NCBI GenBank assembly: GCA_037074615.1 | Contig: CM073522.1 | Location: 29,138,962-29,202,961, forward strand | Source of the DNA: Leucaena leucocephala | Lineage: Eukaryota; Streptophyta; Magnoliopsida; Fabales; Fabaceae | Direction: 5' to 3' | DNA length: 64,000 bases | Part shown: piece after piece, positions 12,457-24,332 of the stretch | How the letters are laid out: each line of letters begins with the position of its first letter | Numbering within the stretch: the stretch's first letter is position 1 | Translations under genes and position numbers: made by a program | The notes under the pieces: model-generated | Databases searched by the model: none | The model's input: only the letters and a program-made list of their open reading frames with translations | What the model was told of the DNA's origin: nothing

Positions 12457-13338
12457 TAAGCTAATATGAAAACGAGATTAAGTAGCTCTTTACAGATGCC
12501 TGCAGATAAGATTTTTACACCTTGAAGGGGAAAACCAAGAATAAGAAACTCTCCATCTATAGGAACTTCGAGTTAATTAGTTTGTGCAGAAGTTAGCCTA
12601 TCCGAAAAATGTGCTTATATGTAATGATGTCCTTATTTCCTAAAGGAGGCTACCTAGACAAATATTAATACTATTTGGTTTTTGGAAGGTAGGATAAATG
12701 TTCTTCACGTACGGAAAATAAATAGAAATCTTTTTTAAAAGTATTGAGGAGAAAAAAAGTAGATTACTTCTACACAGAGCTGCTCAATACAATGAAGTTG
12801 TGAAAACTTAATCATAGATCCTTGGAGAATTTTAGTTTCATCCTTAATACAAGGTTTTATCCATTTTTACCTACTGTATTAAATATTTTTTTCTCATGAT
12901 ACCCTGAATGAACACTCCATTTTTTTTTCTCTAGTCAATGAAAAAGATTGGACACCACAGTTTAGCGGAAGTAAATTACAAATGATAATGATAAAATAAT
13001 GAATTAAACAAATAATAATGACAATAATCATGTGAATTTAGCGGGAAAATGAAGATGACAGCTGAAGTGTATGATAAAAGTATGCGGGATTCTGGGAAGG
13101 GGGAAGTGCTTCTATAATGTGAAATCTATGGTCTCAAAATAGAATAACCTACGAAGAACATTTTCGTTGTCTAAGCTATAACTATCGCTTTCACCTCAGT
13201 AAATCACAGCGTACAGTGTATGCATACTATACAGTAAAAGCATATGGCTGGACCCACTGAAAATTTTCCTACCTCTGTGGCTCCAGATGAACTGCTCGTG
13301 AACGACACCGTTCGGGGGATTAAGAAGAAGGAAAGATA

Positions 13339-14329
13339 TCAAAGATGAAAACGTGAACCGTTGACGATGAAACAAACGACCCGGAAGCCGGAGAGCAAGG
13401 AGGTGAACCCTAAGAACAAAAATGCCGCGTATCCCAGTGATATAGCTATGTCTGCTTGCACACAGAACGCGTTGTTGGCCGTACACGTGCCCGTCTCTCT
13501 CAGCGTCCTGGCCATCGACGTCCCCGCCGCACTCGCCGCGAGCAACAGGTACGTGAACACCTGTACACACAGGATCAGCCGCCCACCACCACCATCATTC
13601 TCAGAGAAGATAATCGTGAACAAATAAGGTAAAAGAGCGCGCGCGCGAGGGAGAGAGAACTTAGAATTGGAAAAAGGAAAGGAAGGGATTGAAATTTCAA
13701 ATTTTTGACCTGGTCATGGCCGAAGTCGAACCACACTTGAAGAACTTCCGGGAAGATCGTTACTCCTCTGGAGATTTCCCACACCGACGCTCCCATTTCG
13801 AACACAGAGTACACCGCCACTATCGCACTCGCAGCTAGCACGAATCTGTAAGTTTTTTCCACTAAATTCATTAGTTGCTTCATTTCTAAGCTCTTCTTTA
13901 CTGTAGATGTTGTAGTTTCATTCACAAAATTACTGAATACACAAGTAAATCTTCGCATAAAAATTAACAATCTTACTAATTTTAGGGATTAAAGCCGAAC
14001 AATACCAATAACTGAAGTAGGGAATTAGCTTGCTAAGGTTCGGTTGTGAATTAGGATTAGATTAGAAGCCATGGTTTATCTTTTTTGGTAGCGGAAGTAG
14101 CGAAGAGGTACCTGAAGGTGTCGAAGTCGTACCAGTGAGGAGAATCGGAGCCACGAGTGTTGGTGAGCATGAAGATGAAGGAGGCGAACGAGAAGGCGAA
14201 GGAGGTGAGGCGGAAGACGAGGATGAGGGAGTTGAAACGACGCAGTTTGCGTTCAGCCACAGTAGAGTGGAAACCGGGAGTGGGAGAGCGGTTGTCGCCG
14301 CCGTTACGGAGGACCTGAGGGGATCTCAT
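13339..14329 (-). CDS. CASP-like four-helix membrane protein
   Basis: Three exons on the minus strand: 14112-14329, 13710-13845 and 13339-13560. Phases fit (2, then 0) and give 191 residues, the usual length. CASP and CASP-like proteins are plasma-membrane proteins of the MARVEL-type fold; CASPs proper organise the Casparian strip scaffold. Visible: a short polar N-terminus (MRSPQVLRNGG), TM1 in LILVFRLTSFAFSFASFIF, TM2 in FVLAASAIVAVYSVFEMG, the loop EVLQVWFDFGHDQ, TM3 in VFTYLLLAASAAGTSMART, and TM4 in ALGYAAFLFLGFTSLLSGF-type sequence before FIVNGSRFHL. It resembles subgroup 4 members from memory. An in-frame upstream ATG at 14,383 would add 18 residues; I prefer the internal MRSP start, which fits the family. 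Confidence 0.9.
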
Positions 14330-14622
14330 GGTGGCTGACAGTGAGAATCGGAGAGACAATGCTGCGGGCGTTGTAAGCAGCAAGATGAGAAATCATGTGG
14401 TAATAAATGAGATGGGGATGGAAGGAAGAAAGGAGGGTATAATATTGGGTAGCTCAAGTAAGGAATATGAGCATTAATGGTGGTTTCTGAGTTGGGAAGA
14501 AGAAGGAGATAAGAGTCTCACGAGAAAGGGGAGGGGCAAAGGGCAAGAGTCGCATGAGAAAGCCAGAAGAAAGAGGGGGAGGAAATGAATGAGAATTGAG
14601 AAGGAAGATGGTACAAGAAGGG

Positions 14623-14628
<6 letters not shown>

Positions 14629-14657
<29 letters not shown>
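14629..14657. repeat. (AG)n microsatellite upstream of the CASP-like gene
   Basis: About 14 AG units, 300 bp upstream of the chosen ATG; on the gene's own strand it reads as a CT-rich leader or promoter tract. Confidence 0.8.
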
Positions 14658-14660
<3 letters not shown>

Positions 14661-14699
14661 GGCAGATGGATAGATGCAGTTCAGAATTAGATTAAAGGG

Positions 14700-17600
14700 A
14701 CTTTTTTTTCCCCTTTAGAAAGGGTCTATGGGATAGAAAATGCATGGGACGTTCCACAGAATTTGGGGGAATAATAGATATTTGCAGATTTATATAAAGT
14801 AATAATAACATTTTAACAATTTAGAAATTATTTTTAAAAAATTAAAAATATCATCATTTCATTTTCTTAAAACTATCTACTAATTTTGCCAACAAAAATT
14901 AGATTTAGATTTAATAATATAGAAGTAAATTATAATTAATAAATGAAAAGATGCTTACCCAGCTTTTCTTGAGTGAGAAATTTGAATTTTTGGGATATTG
15001 GATGTTTCTTTTGCACAACAAAGATGTTAACTTTCTCATTAATGGAAAAACCATCTTATAATCACCTATACTTTTTTTCTATTTTTAATTTGGTGCCTTT
15101 ATGTTTTTATCTTTTGATTAAATCTTTTAAATTTAATCTGTTAATATTATTAACTCTTGATAGGGCTAACAAAGCGTTTACATGATTATCCTGAGTAAAA
15201 TTAAAAATTTAATTAAGAAAATAAATATATATATCAAATTAAAAATTAAAAAAAATATAAATACTTGTAAAATAATTTTTTCCTTACTTAATAGTTATTA
15301 TAACTTTTTTTAATATTGTATACTTATAGCAGATAGGAGTTAGTTAAGAGTTAATATTGATTATAAATATAAAATTTTAATTTATTTTATATTTAATATT
15401 TATAATTTTTTTAAAATTAATTTAATTATATTTTTAAAAAAATTATATCATATTTATTATAATTAAATAATTTATTTTAATTTTTTAATCTATTTAAATT
15501 AATTAATTAGTTCTTGAGGGAATAGTATTTATAATTTTTTAAAATATAAATAAATTTTAATTATTTCAAGTATCGTTTATATTGTTTTCAATATCATTTT
15601 TTCTTTCTAAAAGTTATATGCAATTATGAATAACATATGCATTATGCAACACGAGGTTGACGGAAAGTAAGCACTAGGGCAAGCCCTAGCTGCTTAGCTA
15701 GGATTTGCGTCTATACTCAGTTTATTGGGTTTACTATTAATATTAAGAGATTAAGATATGTTTAGATAAACTTTTAAAAAATAATTTATAGATTTTTTAA
15801 ATTGTTTTTGTATAAATTTTTTTAAAAAAGAGTTTATAAAAAATATAAATTTAAATAAATAAATATTTTAATAGTTATTATTATAAAATTTTTTGTTATT
15901 AATAAATTATAATAAAAAATATAAGATAAAAAAAATCTTATTCACTTGTCGGAATATTTCTATTTTGTTTTCTTCCTCTAGCAATCTGCTTAGTAGCAGA
16001 GCGACTCTAATAACAGAAACAAAAGGATTGTTGGAACTGTCGGGGAGAGCGACTCTAATAACAGAATAAGAGGGTAGCGGCATCGGACCAGAAAAGTAAA
16101 CAGAGGAGAGAGCAAAGTTAATAAAAAATAATACATTTTCAAAACATTTTTTTGGTCTTTAATTTTATTTAACAAAACAGATTGTATATTTCGTCTAGTC
16201 AAGGATGTTCATTCTTGTACATGAGATCCTATGAATTATTTCATAATAAAATTAAAAATAAAAATAAAAATAAAAAAGAATAATGTAGGATTCACTTGAG
16301 TGATATACCTATTAATTTAAAAAAATAATAGTGTGATTTACATAAAACAGACATATATTTCATCCTTTTGTTTTATTTGCCTCGTTTGAACTTTAATATA
16401 AAGTATTTGAGAATATCTTAATTTATGATCTAATGTAGACACAGCCAGGGAAAAAAACTGAAGATTTCATTCTGCATCTCTACTTTTATTTATTTTGTTC
16501 GAATTACTTCGGTGCTTTTAACTTTCAAAATGGTTATTCTTGAAAGGATTTAATTATAATTTTAAGAATATATATTTATTATAATATTTTCAACTAGTAC
16601 TTTTGTATAAATTAAAATATTTAGTTTGAATTTTTATCTTGGGTGAAGATGTTTTCAACACTTTAAAATATTTTTGCAATATCATTTAATATCATAAACT
16701 AATTTTTAGTACATTCAACATACTAAAAATATTTTTTCAATAGCATCCAATATTTTTGATAAAATTTCACTCTTAAAGTATTTATTTCAGTAACGATGAA
16801 TATTTAAGACATTGAATGCTTTTGAAAAAAAAAATTAGGAGATGGATATATAAAAAATTAGTTTAAGATACTAGTGTTACTATAAAAATATTTTAAGATG
16901 TTATATACATAAAAAATATTTTAGGAGATAGAATGCTGCAAAAAAACAAAAACAAATTAGAGTGCTAGATGTAAATATTTTTTTCTTTATTTTTAAATTT
17001 AAGAGGATTACTAATCATCAATCATAGATTCATTCCTTTTATTTGAGGAATCCATTTTATTAATTTTTTTAGCTTCTTTATTAATTTCTTTTAGCTTTCA
17101 TTAAAATAAATTAATTTTAATTAATGAATATTTATTTTCATACATCCTAATCATCATATCACTATTAGAATACCCTGATTAAAAAATAGTAGCAATATAG
17201 TAGATTAATAGAATCTTTCGTGCTCCTCAATTATTTATTATTTTTATTTTAATCTTTTAAACTTTAAACTATAAATTTTAATTTTTTTAATAAAAATATT
17301 AATTCTTATAATTTAATAAAAATTTAGACTATCTTATTTTTTATGTGATTAAAATCTATAATTTAATTAGAATTAAAATTTGTGTAAATTTAAGAGTGTA
17401 AAGATTATATTATTAATACTAATATATTTATAGGAGCATTTGGTTGACGCGTGGATGACTTTGAATTGTCAATCCAAGAAGACAGGTTGTCCTAATAATG
17501 ATTCAGAGTCGAATTTATATTCAAATTTTATATTTGATTACTTTGACCCATATGTCTCGTCTTGGCTGGACTTTTCATGCACAAGTCCATGGACGAAATA

Positions 17601-19479
17601 CAAACTATCTCCCTTGTCCTACCCAGAATGGGATGATAATCATTGAGACGTCGAGTTCCCGTGATTATAACTCACCTCAATTAATTTTCTCTGTATATTT
17701 TTACCTTCAACAAGTCGCAACTATATGATCTTAATCTTAACCGGATATTCATTGAGTATTCTATTCTTAAATATAAAAATTAATTAATTAATTTATTTTA
17801 CTCATAGATATAATATTTCAATTAATTTTATCCCTTAGTTTTATAATTTTTCCTTAAGCTTTCTCTTTATTGGTTGTACTATCAAAGGTCAGTTATAATA
17901 TATATATATGATTGAGAAAGGTATTATAGAGAAACTAACATATATTTTTTATAAATAGTTAATTTAATTATTTTTTTAATATACCTAATTTATTTATCTA
18001 ACTCTTATATCAAATACCGGTATGAGTAATATTTAATTCTAAGTGTATTCGCGTTCTAAATTATAGAATGTTGTGATTTATGATCAGTTTACCACTTTTT
18101 CTAAAAAATTTCACACGCCTTCGTTAGACTTTAGCTTCATTCTTTTCTAGTTTGTGTATGTTTATCATAAGCTAACTACTCAGTTTTTATTAGGTTAGGG
18201 TTGTCTTTAGGTTCACATAATGCTTGTAGAATTATTTACAGATTGCTCACCAATAATATTCTTACCAGGGATTTGAACTCACGAAAATTATAATTTATGA
18301 GTCAACTTTTATTAACTATATTAACTTTTGTTAGCACTTTCCCCTCACCCTGATAAATCATACTGTAGCAGTCAATTAAAGGTTCTCAAATCAGAGTTTG
18401 GTCAACATTGGACAAAGAAAATGGGCATCCAAACAAAATTGATATTGTTGTATTCACATATTTTAAAACTCAAAGAAGTCTCAAGTTATTTTGACTTTTG
18501 TGTGTAGACATGAAATAATAACTTCCACTTATTATTCGTTGTCTCCTGTTGAACTGCCTCATTTTTTTAGACGTAATTTATCGTTTATGCTACTGCTGTG
18601 TTTGACTTCCAAGAGCTTCCACATTGAACTATTGAACATACCCTAGATGATGGATTATAATGGTCACTGTTTTTTTTTTCAATTAAAAAAATTTAGTGTT
18701 TGAGTTTTCTTATCAGGTATATCAGGGTGATCTGTATGAAAGAGGTTTTTCTTTTAAAACTTCTCCTTCAAAGTGAATTTAGGTAATCAGATAGATCTTG
18801 CATTGGATTTTGGAGACTGACTTTATTCTTAACTCATTGAAGGCTTGTTTGCATTAATATTAGTTAAAGTGACTTTTATCTTAAACTAATTTTTATAAAT
18901 TGAAATCGAAGAAAAAATGAGGTAGTATAACATAAACGAAGTTTTTACAAATTAGTCATTACACATATTTTTCATTTCATTTTTTTTCAAATCATATTTA
19001 TAAATGAAGAAAAAAAAACGTATCCTTCTAAGCTTCCAGTAGACTATATTCTAATAACCTCTTAAAAAATAATATATGATAGTCACAAAATGAAGTATAG
19101 TTTTCTGATAGTGATATTTTGTTAACAGTGGAGATTGGAGGAATATATTTTTTTTATGTTTTTCTTTATTTATAAATTTAACTTAGAAAAAAATAAAGTA
19201 GATGGCATGTGAATTGATTAACTTAGTATATTTAGTCATACTAATAGTCAAACTGAACCTGAATAATAGTCAAGGTAGTATTAAATCTAAAAAAAATATT
19301 TTTGGATGCCCAGCGTTCCCGGAAGTTTAAATGAGTTTTTATAAAAAAAGTCAGTAGGACTGAAATTTATTTGAATGATGTATTAAAGGTTAATTTCAGA
19401 AGTTTTAAATTTAAATAAAAACCAAAAGCCAAAAATCAGAAAATCTTATTTCAACTTCAAAATGATTTTTGAACGAAAA
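14700..19479. other. Long AT-rich intergenic region
   Basis: No gene recognised. Two small notes. Near 15,998-16,056 a 19-bp segment AGCGACTCTAATAACAGAA is repeated directly about 48 bp apart. At 17,430-17,730 a non-AT-rich segment (two overlapping frames of 68 and 76 codons) looks unlike its surroundings but matches nothing I know. Confidence 0.5.
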
Positions 19480-19494
19480 AGTCAAGTTGCTCTT

Positions 19495-19681
19495 TTTTTT
19501 AGTTACCCATCCGGTTCACTGGAGCTTTACCCCGACTACATCCGGATTCGATCCGCGTCGCGCACCTGGCTGTGGTGGGTGAGTCTCCCAACGAGAATTT
19601 TCTGTATTCGCCAAGACTCGAATTTGAGACCTCGTTTAAGCGATATCGAACCGCTTACCACTCGAATCAACCCCTATTGGT
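19495..19681 (-). mobile_element. tRNA-derived SINE, family A, copy 2
   Basis: Same family as 8,360 and 44,806. The minus strand shows the tRNA-like head (box A TGATTCGAGTGG, box B near AATTCGAGTC) and an A-tail. A perfect 15-bp target-site duplication, AGTCAAGTTGCTCTT, lies at 19,480-19,494 and 19,682-19,696. Confidence 0.9.
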
Positions 19682-20054
19682 AGTCAAGTTGCTCTTAAAG
19701 CATTTTGAAGGACAAGATGCTCCTTAGTGCTATCTCCTTTTTCCTAGTTATTTCCTTATTTGCTTCTTTCTTCTTGGTTTTGTATAATAAAAAAACAAAT
19801 AATTTCTTCTTTTTCCAGCTTTGATGTTTAGGTGGTGCAAGTGTGATGCTAGATAAGTGGAATACATGTTCTATTATCTCTTTATAACTTGTTAATGATT
19901 GATCTTATCCCAGTATGTGAAAAACATGCTTTTGGACCTGAGTGAACAAGAAATAGATATTTCATTGGCCAATCTTTATGCATGGCTGCCTCAAAATTTA
20001 TGTTGGCTGGAATTTCTAGTTTTCTATATAAGAAAATTGCATTTTAGTCTTATA

Positions 20055-20340
20055 CTCCCTTAGGTCATAAATATAGGAGTTAGATAATTAATTTAAAGAT
20101 ATTAACAAAATTAATTAAGTTAGTTATTTGTAAAAAAAATTATGTGTTAATTTTTCTAAAATATATCTAATTATATGCATTAGAAACTACTTATGTTAAT
20201 GGAAATTGCCATTACATGTACAATCAATAAGGGTAGTTTGATGACAAATTATAAATTTAAAAAATAAAATATATTGATGTCTTGTATTTAGATCTAAAAT
20301 AAATCCTTTAACTATCTCCTGCATTTGAAACCGGAGGGAG
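20055..20340. mobile_element. Stowaway-like MITE
   Basis: About 286 bp between TA dinucleotides (20,053-20,054 and 20,341-20,342). Ends are CTCCCTTAGGTC and, inverted, CTCCCTCCGGTTTC, matching the Tc1/mariner Stowaway terminus. The interior is AT-rich with no coding frame. Confidence 0.75.
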
Positions 20341-20411
20341 TATATGCTTTTAATTCAGATACATTAAACAAGATATAATGTAATTGAAATTTATATGCTG
20401 ATAACTTGATA

Positions 20412-21285
20412 CTGTGCCTGTTTGGGTAACAACAAATCTTACGTTTTAAAAGGGTTTCTGACCCAAATTGTAATTTGAGAAAATTTTAAAATAAACAGTT
20501 ATATTTGTTTAAAAGAGCTTCTGGACCAAACCATGATTTTGAATAAACTCCTAGGAATAGTTTCTGAAACAGTAAAAGAGCTTATGGACTACCCAATTAC
20601 TATTTTACCCTTATTTTTTCTTACACACACTCTTTTCTTCTCCCTCTTCTCTCTCTTATATTCTTCTCTTCTCTCTCTTTTTGTTGCCATTTATGTCGTC
20701 GCCGTCATTAGGAGGGAGGAGGGTCCTCATTGTCGTCAATGGGAGGTTGTGGTCCACGTCGCTGTTAGGGCATCGCTGGTGGTCTGTCGTCTGATGCTGC
20801 TGCTTCCTTGTCGCCAGAAAAGGTAAGGCTAAAAGTGGGAAGATGCTGGATGTGATCGCTCGGGTGTTCATGTGGTGGGTGACAGAGGAGGTGCCACTCA
20901 TCGTGACCTTGTGCCCACTCTTCCTCTTCCCTCTCTTCAGTATAGCTTCAGCTGATAGTGTGGCTCACTCGTATATGGACAACGTGATTATTCTCATTCT
21001 CGGAAGCTTCATTCTCGCTCTCGCTATTGAACGCTACAACGTACATAGAAAATTGGCCTTAAACGTGAGTCTCTGTATCTTTCTTCAGTTTTTATCTCTG
21101 TTTAAAAAAAAAGGGAATTCTTTTTTTTGGATCTTATACTCTTTTTAGTAATTTACCAATCACAAAAGTCTTTCTAGTAATAACTATCAAAACATTCATT
21201 TATTTATAACTATTTTTTTTATAAATTCTTCTCCATAAGCCTTTTTTCAAAAGTTGTCAAAAAGCCTATCCAAATGGGCCCAGAG
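20412..21285. mobile_element. Terminal-inverted-repeat DNA element carrying a host exon
   Basis: About 870 bp. The left end CTGTGCCTGTTTGG and the right end (inverted CTGGGCCCATTTGG) form a 14-bp inverted pair. The subterminal parts (ACCATGATTTTGAATAA, GGACTACCCAATTACTAT, and the CT-rich tract) are shared with the element at 29,461-29,997, which lacks the inner block. The extra inner block, roughly 20,690-21,070, includes an exon of a dicarboxylate transporter. Superfamily unclear: no convincing target-site duplication here, possible 3-bp TAC in the sister copy. Confidence 0.75.
20843..21064 (+). pseudogene. TDT: Captured exon of a tonoplast dicarboxylate transporter
   Basis: A 74-codon open stretch inside the DNA element reads as one exon of a SLC13-type tonoplast malate/dicarboxylate transporter: MLDVIARVFMWWVTE, CPLFLFPLFSIASADSVAHS, YMDNVIILILGSFILALAIE, RYNVHRKLALN, the region of helices 2-3 after the N-terminal loop. 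It ends at an intact donor, AAC followed by GTGAGT, so the exon edge was kept. Changes such as TEEVPLIVT (family usually TEAVPMPVT) suggest drift. No other transporter exon is present, so it cannot make the transporter. It lies on the plus strand within a weak 101-codon frame. Confidence 0.8.
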
Positions 21286-21310
21286 AGTAAATTGACTATT
21301 GTATTATTGT

Positions 21311-21578
21311 TTTTTTGTATAAATTTTTTTGAAAAAGGGTTGGACTCACCCACGATTCAAGGGCAGTGCGAAGTCTCCCTTCTTCCTAAGTAATATCAAT
21401 GTCGACTAAGACGAGCTGTCAATTACCCTCATGTGTAAACCTAGGCATTTAAGAGCTAGAATGCTTCCTCAAATACTACGACTGGAACTTTAACGAAGTG
21501 GTACTCCTTAAGGATCGAACACGCTCTAAATGATCGTATATCTCACCCTTTACTAGCTAAACCTAGAGATGATGGGTC
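21311..21578 (-). mobile_element. tRNA-derived SINE, family B, copy 1
   Basis: Minus strand shows a box A-like TAGCTAGTAAAGG and a perfect box B, GTTCGATCC, about 40 nt apart. The body (GACATTGATATTAC, CTTGAATCGTGGGTGAG) is shared with 58,755-59,032, and the tail is A/T-rich. The flanks CTATTGTATT and CTATCGTATT look like a slightly decayed duplication. It abuts the right end of the dicarboxylate-transporter element. Confidence 0.75.
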
Positions 21579-22443
21579 TATCGTATTGTTAATTTGTTAC
21601 AATTTTGGTATAGGGTATTAAAAAACAAAATAGGACCTATTTTGATGAACTAGTTGTGGCGAGCAGTTGGCTTGCTACATTTTTTATGAGAGAAGACTTA
21701 TATGAATTTATTATAATTCCGCTATCAAGTTTTTTTCTTGGATTTTTTTTTTACATTTTTTAAAACTTTTTGTTAATAAATTTTCTAAGGAACATTAATT
21801 CTAACCTAACTCTAATTTTTTTAACCTCATCTAACGTAATCAAATATAACCAGATTTAACTGGGTTGGTAGGATTACAGGTTTGGTGTACATCCCTAAAT
21901 TTATTGTTTACGGGATCTTTGTTTCTTTGCTTTAAAAATTTATGTTTGCAAATATTACTTGAGGTTGAGTACTAGTATTTTTTGTATGTAAAATCCATAT
22001 AATACCAGTACTTTCTAGTGTATAAAAATATATTAAGTCATTTTAATTAATAAAATTTTTAAATAGGACATTTAAGTAATTTTTTTAAAAAAAAAAACCT
22101 TTGTGGGGTAATGATGGGACTGATCTACCAGAGCGTGTATTGGTCTAAAGTGTGATTAAAGCTAAAGTTTCCCTGTAATGACTTGCAAGCATAATCATAT
22201 TGATGTTTTGGGAGGCTCTAAAACTATTAAACTGACTATTGTTAACTGAAGAAAGGGCTTAATTAAGCTATTAAAAATGACGAATTACATTTTCACCAGT
22301 TTTCTTCCATTGAGAGGAGGAGGCTGAAACTGTCATCAGTTATTGCCCAGAAAGCTTTATCTGATCACTGGAAAAAGTCTCTGCTCCATAGCTTTTCTTG
22401 CTTACACACATATATATATACCCCAATCACTTGAAGGGTAAAG

Positions 22444-23004
22444 ATGAGACCATTGATTATTGTGGGTCTTGTTCTGGGTGTAACTTTTGGCTGCCTTTTG
22501 ATACTTCTGGTGGCTGAGGTTTGCTATTTCCTGTGCTGGAAGAAGAGAACAAGTCATGCAGATTCAGAAAAGGACACCAACATTACTGGGAAAGACCTAT
22601 TTCAAATGTTCTGTGAAGAAAGGTCAGGTTTTAATGATGATGATCCAGAAGGGCAAGTTCAAACACAGAATTGCAGGTATTATTCACAAAGTAGTCCAAG
22701 ATTCTTATTCACAATTGAAGAAGGAATGAAGGAAGGCTGTTCAGAATCTGAGAGTGTGAACACCAAGTCAAGTTGTAGAGTTAGTCCCTGTGATTCCTTC
22801 ATTAATGTGGGGACTCCATATTTCACACCTTTGAATTCAACTTCACCTTGTTTACCTTCTCCCATTACTCACCCTTTAAGCTTGAATCCTCCTCATTTTG
22901 AATCAGCAAATGATGATTCTGTAGAGTTTAATAGAGCGAAGTCATCAAATCAACCTACAAGACTCAAGTTATTACACCACACAGAGGAGAAAAAACCCAG
23001 TTGA
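22444..23004 (+). CDS. Small plant protein with N-terminal membrane anchor
   Basis: A 186-residue single-exon frame. The N-terminus is one strong hydrophobic helix (residues 3-30, LIIVGLVLGVTFGCLLILLV) followed by KKR, predicting a single-pass protein with the C-terminus in the cytosol (positive-inside rule). The remainder is polar, rich in Ser, Pro and acidic residues, and probably disordered, with short motifs DLFQMFCEE and SPRFLFTIEE. From memory it resembles an uncharacterised plant membrane family. A TA-rich run (22,412-22,420) sits about 25-30 bp upstream of the probable leader and the ATG context is AAAGATGAG. No enzyme motif is visible. Confidence 0.75.
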   Translation: MRPLIIVGLVLGVTFGCLLILLVAEVCYFLCWKKRTSHADSEKDTNITGKDLFQMFCEERSGFNDDDPEGQVQTQNCRYYSQSSPRFLFTIEEGMKEGCSESESVNTKSSCRVSPCDSFINVGTPYFTPLNSTSPCLPSPITHPLSLNPPHFESANDDSVEFNRAKSSNQPTRLKLLHHTEEKKPS

Positions 23005-23529
23005 GAATAGCAAAGAGTCAAGGGAAAGGGACATATAAGGTAGCCCATGATGCTTTTTTTATGAGTTTACGTTTTTAATTTCTACTTGAAGAGCATAGAA
23101 TGTATAATATCTTATAGAAAGTACAAGATATACAGTCAGAATAATGAAAGATTAAGTAAAATGTATATAACTTGTTACCTTTGTCCCCTACATTATGTGT
23201 CTATATGTCTTCCTTCTCAATTGACATCAAAACAAAATACCGTTTATGGAGTTCAGTTTAGATCCTTTTTCATTTTTAAATGTTATGAAAACTTGTATGA
23301 ACCAAGTTTGGATTTTTTTTATTTAATTAAGGACGTAATCCCTTTCGAAGTTTACAATACAAAAAATTTTTATTTCTCATAATAAGTGCACTTCCCAGGA
23401 TTTAAACTTGTGTTGTCCTCCAAGATAATGTCGTTTACCATTTTAATTAACAACTTATTGGCATTGCCAAATTTGATCTTGATGTAATATAGAAAATATC
23501 AATTTAAGCCATTTGCTGCCTTTTAATTT

Positions 23530-23770
23530 CTTACAGCAGACAGAAGAGAAACACATTTGAGAATAGCAAGATCATGTATGTGATGACGTTTTATGGTAGA
23601 ACATAAAATCCAATCGAGTAATGAATGTTATCTTTTATGTTAATCCATATTAAAATTATTTAAATCTATGGAACGCATGTCCATATATTGTTTTTGTCTT
23701 CACACGTCTAACACCAAAACAAAATAAATGAAGTTTTATGGGTCTTTGATCATTTCAATTTTTAAATATA
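23530..23770 (+). repeat. Decayed tandem copy of the membrane-protein gene's 3' end
   Basis: The stretch starting CAGACAGAAGAGAAACACA, then TTTGAGAATAGCAAG, and later CACCAAAACAAAATAAATG, matches in order the end of the 186-residue gene and its 3' flank at about 22,978-23,285 (ACACAGAGGAGAAAAAACC, TTGAGAATAGCAAAG, CATCAAAACAAAATACCG). Similarity is clear but imperfect, so the duplication is old. Confidence 0.6.
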
Positions 23771-24332
23771 TAATTTAACTAGGATTGATAAATTAAACCA
23801 AAAATTCTATCACCATCAAATTAATTAATGTAACAAGATTTTAAAAAGAATCAAATAATATAGAATATGTGAGACTCAATTGAATAGTAAAACCTAACAA
23901 CAATTTCCTGTCTCAAGGACAAAGTTCAGTGGACACTTTGAAAGATGTGCATTAAGCATCTCAAAAATCTTGTAATATGAAATAAAAGTCATGCAGTGAA
24001 TACACTTAAAATCATTACTAGACAATAATTTGGTGGCTAATACAGTAGAATGCACTAATCAAGGTGGTAGGCTTACACTCTTCACCTAAATTTGATTAAA
24101 AAAGGAATTATTATGAGGTCCCAAGGAAGGAGTTTAATTGTCAAAAAGTTCTAATGACAAATGACCTGTACTTAAAACATTACATGCTCTTCAATTGTTA
24201 TTAAACTTTTAGGTAATTAAATCTCTTCTTTAAGATCTTATAGTAATTTCCCATACACAAAAAACCTATTGATCAAAGCAATTGATTAACACTTGAACAA
24301 CTGGGGACAGCCAAAGCCTAGAAACAGATAAA

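Larger units (their letters stand above)
9480..12960. other. Unassigned gene-like stretch around the tRNA
   Basis: Base composition is less AT-rich than the flanks and looks like transcribed, intron-rich DNA. Hints only: a GC-richer leader at about 9,490-9,640; a minus-strand 72-codon frame at 9,640-9,858 of balanced composition; a plus-strand terminal-exon-like frame after a TAG acceptor at about 10,315 (WDREGFYIELVQYPTDAG then stop at about 10,384); and another after a CAG acceptor at 11,253 (VEKLRDIVKKELLMEV then stop). None joins into a recognisable protein. It could be a non-coding transcript, UTR introns or a decayed gene. Confidence 0.3.

Noticed and set aside
14135..14338. 67-codon Glu/Gly-rich plus-strand frame
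   Set aside because: Antisense of CASP-like exon 1.
18240..18330. Possible tRNA or SINE with GTTCAAATCCCTGGTAAG on the minus strand
   Set aside because: Only a box B-like sequence is visible; no head, tail or duplication. Similar weak cases at 23,385-23,470 and 58,510-58,560.
20533..20826. 97-codon plus-strand frame at the left of the transporter-capturing element
   Set aside because: It spans the element's CT-rich subterminal tract and a short segment of unknown origin; no protein resemblance.
22680..22865. 61-codon minus-strand frame
   Set aside because: Antisense shadow of the 186-residue membrane-protein gene.
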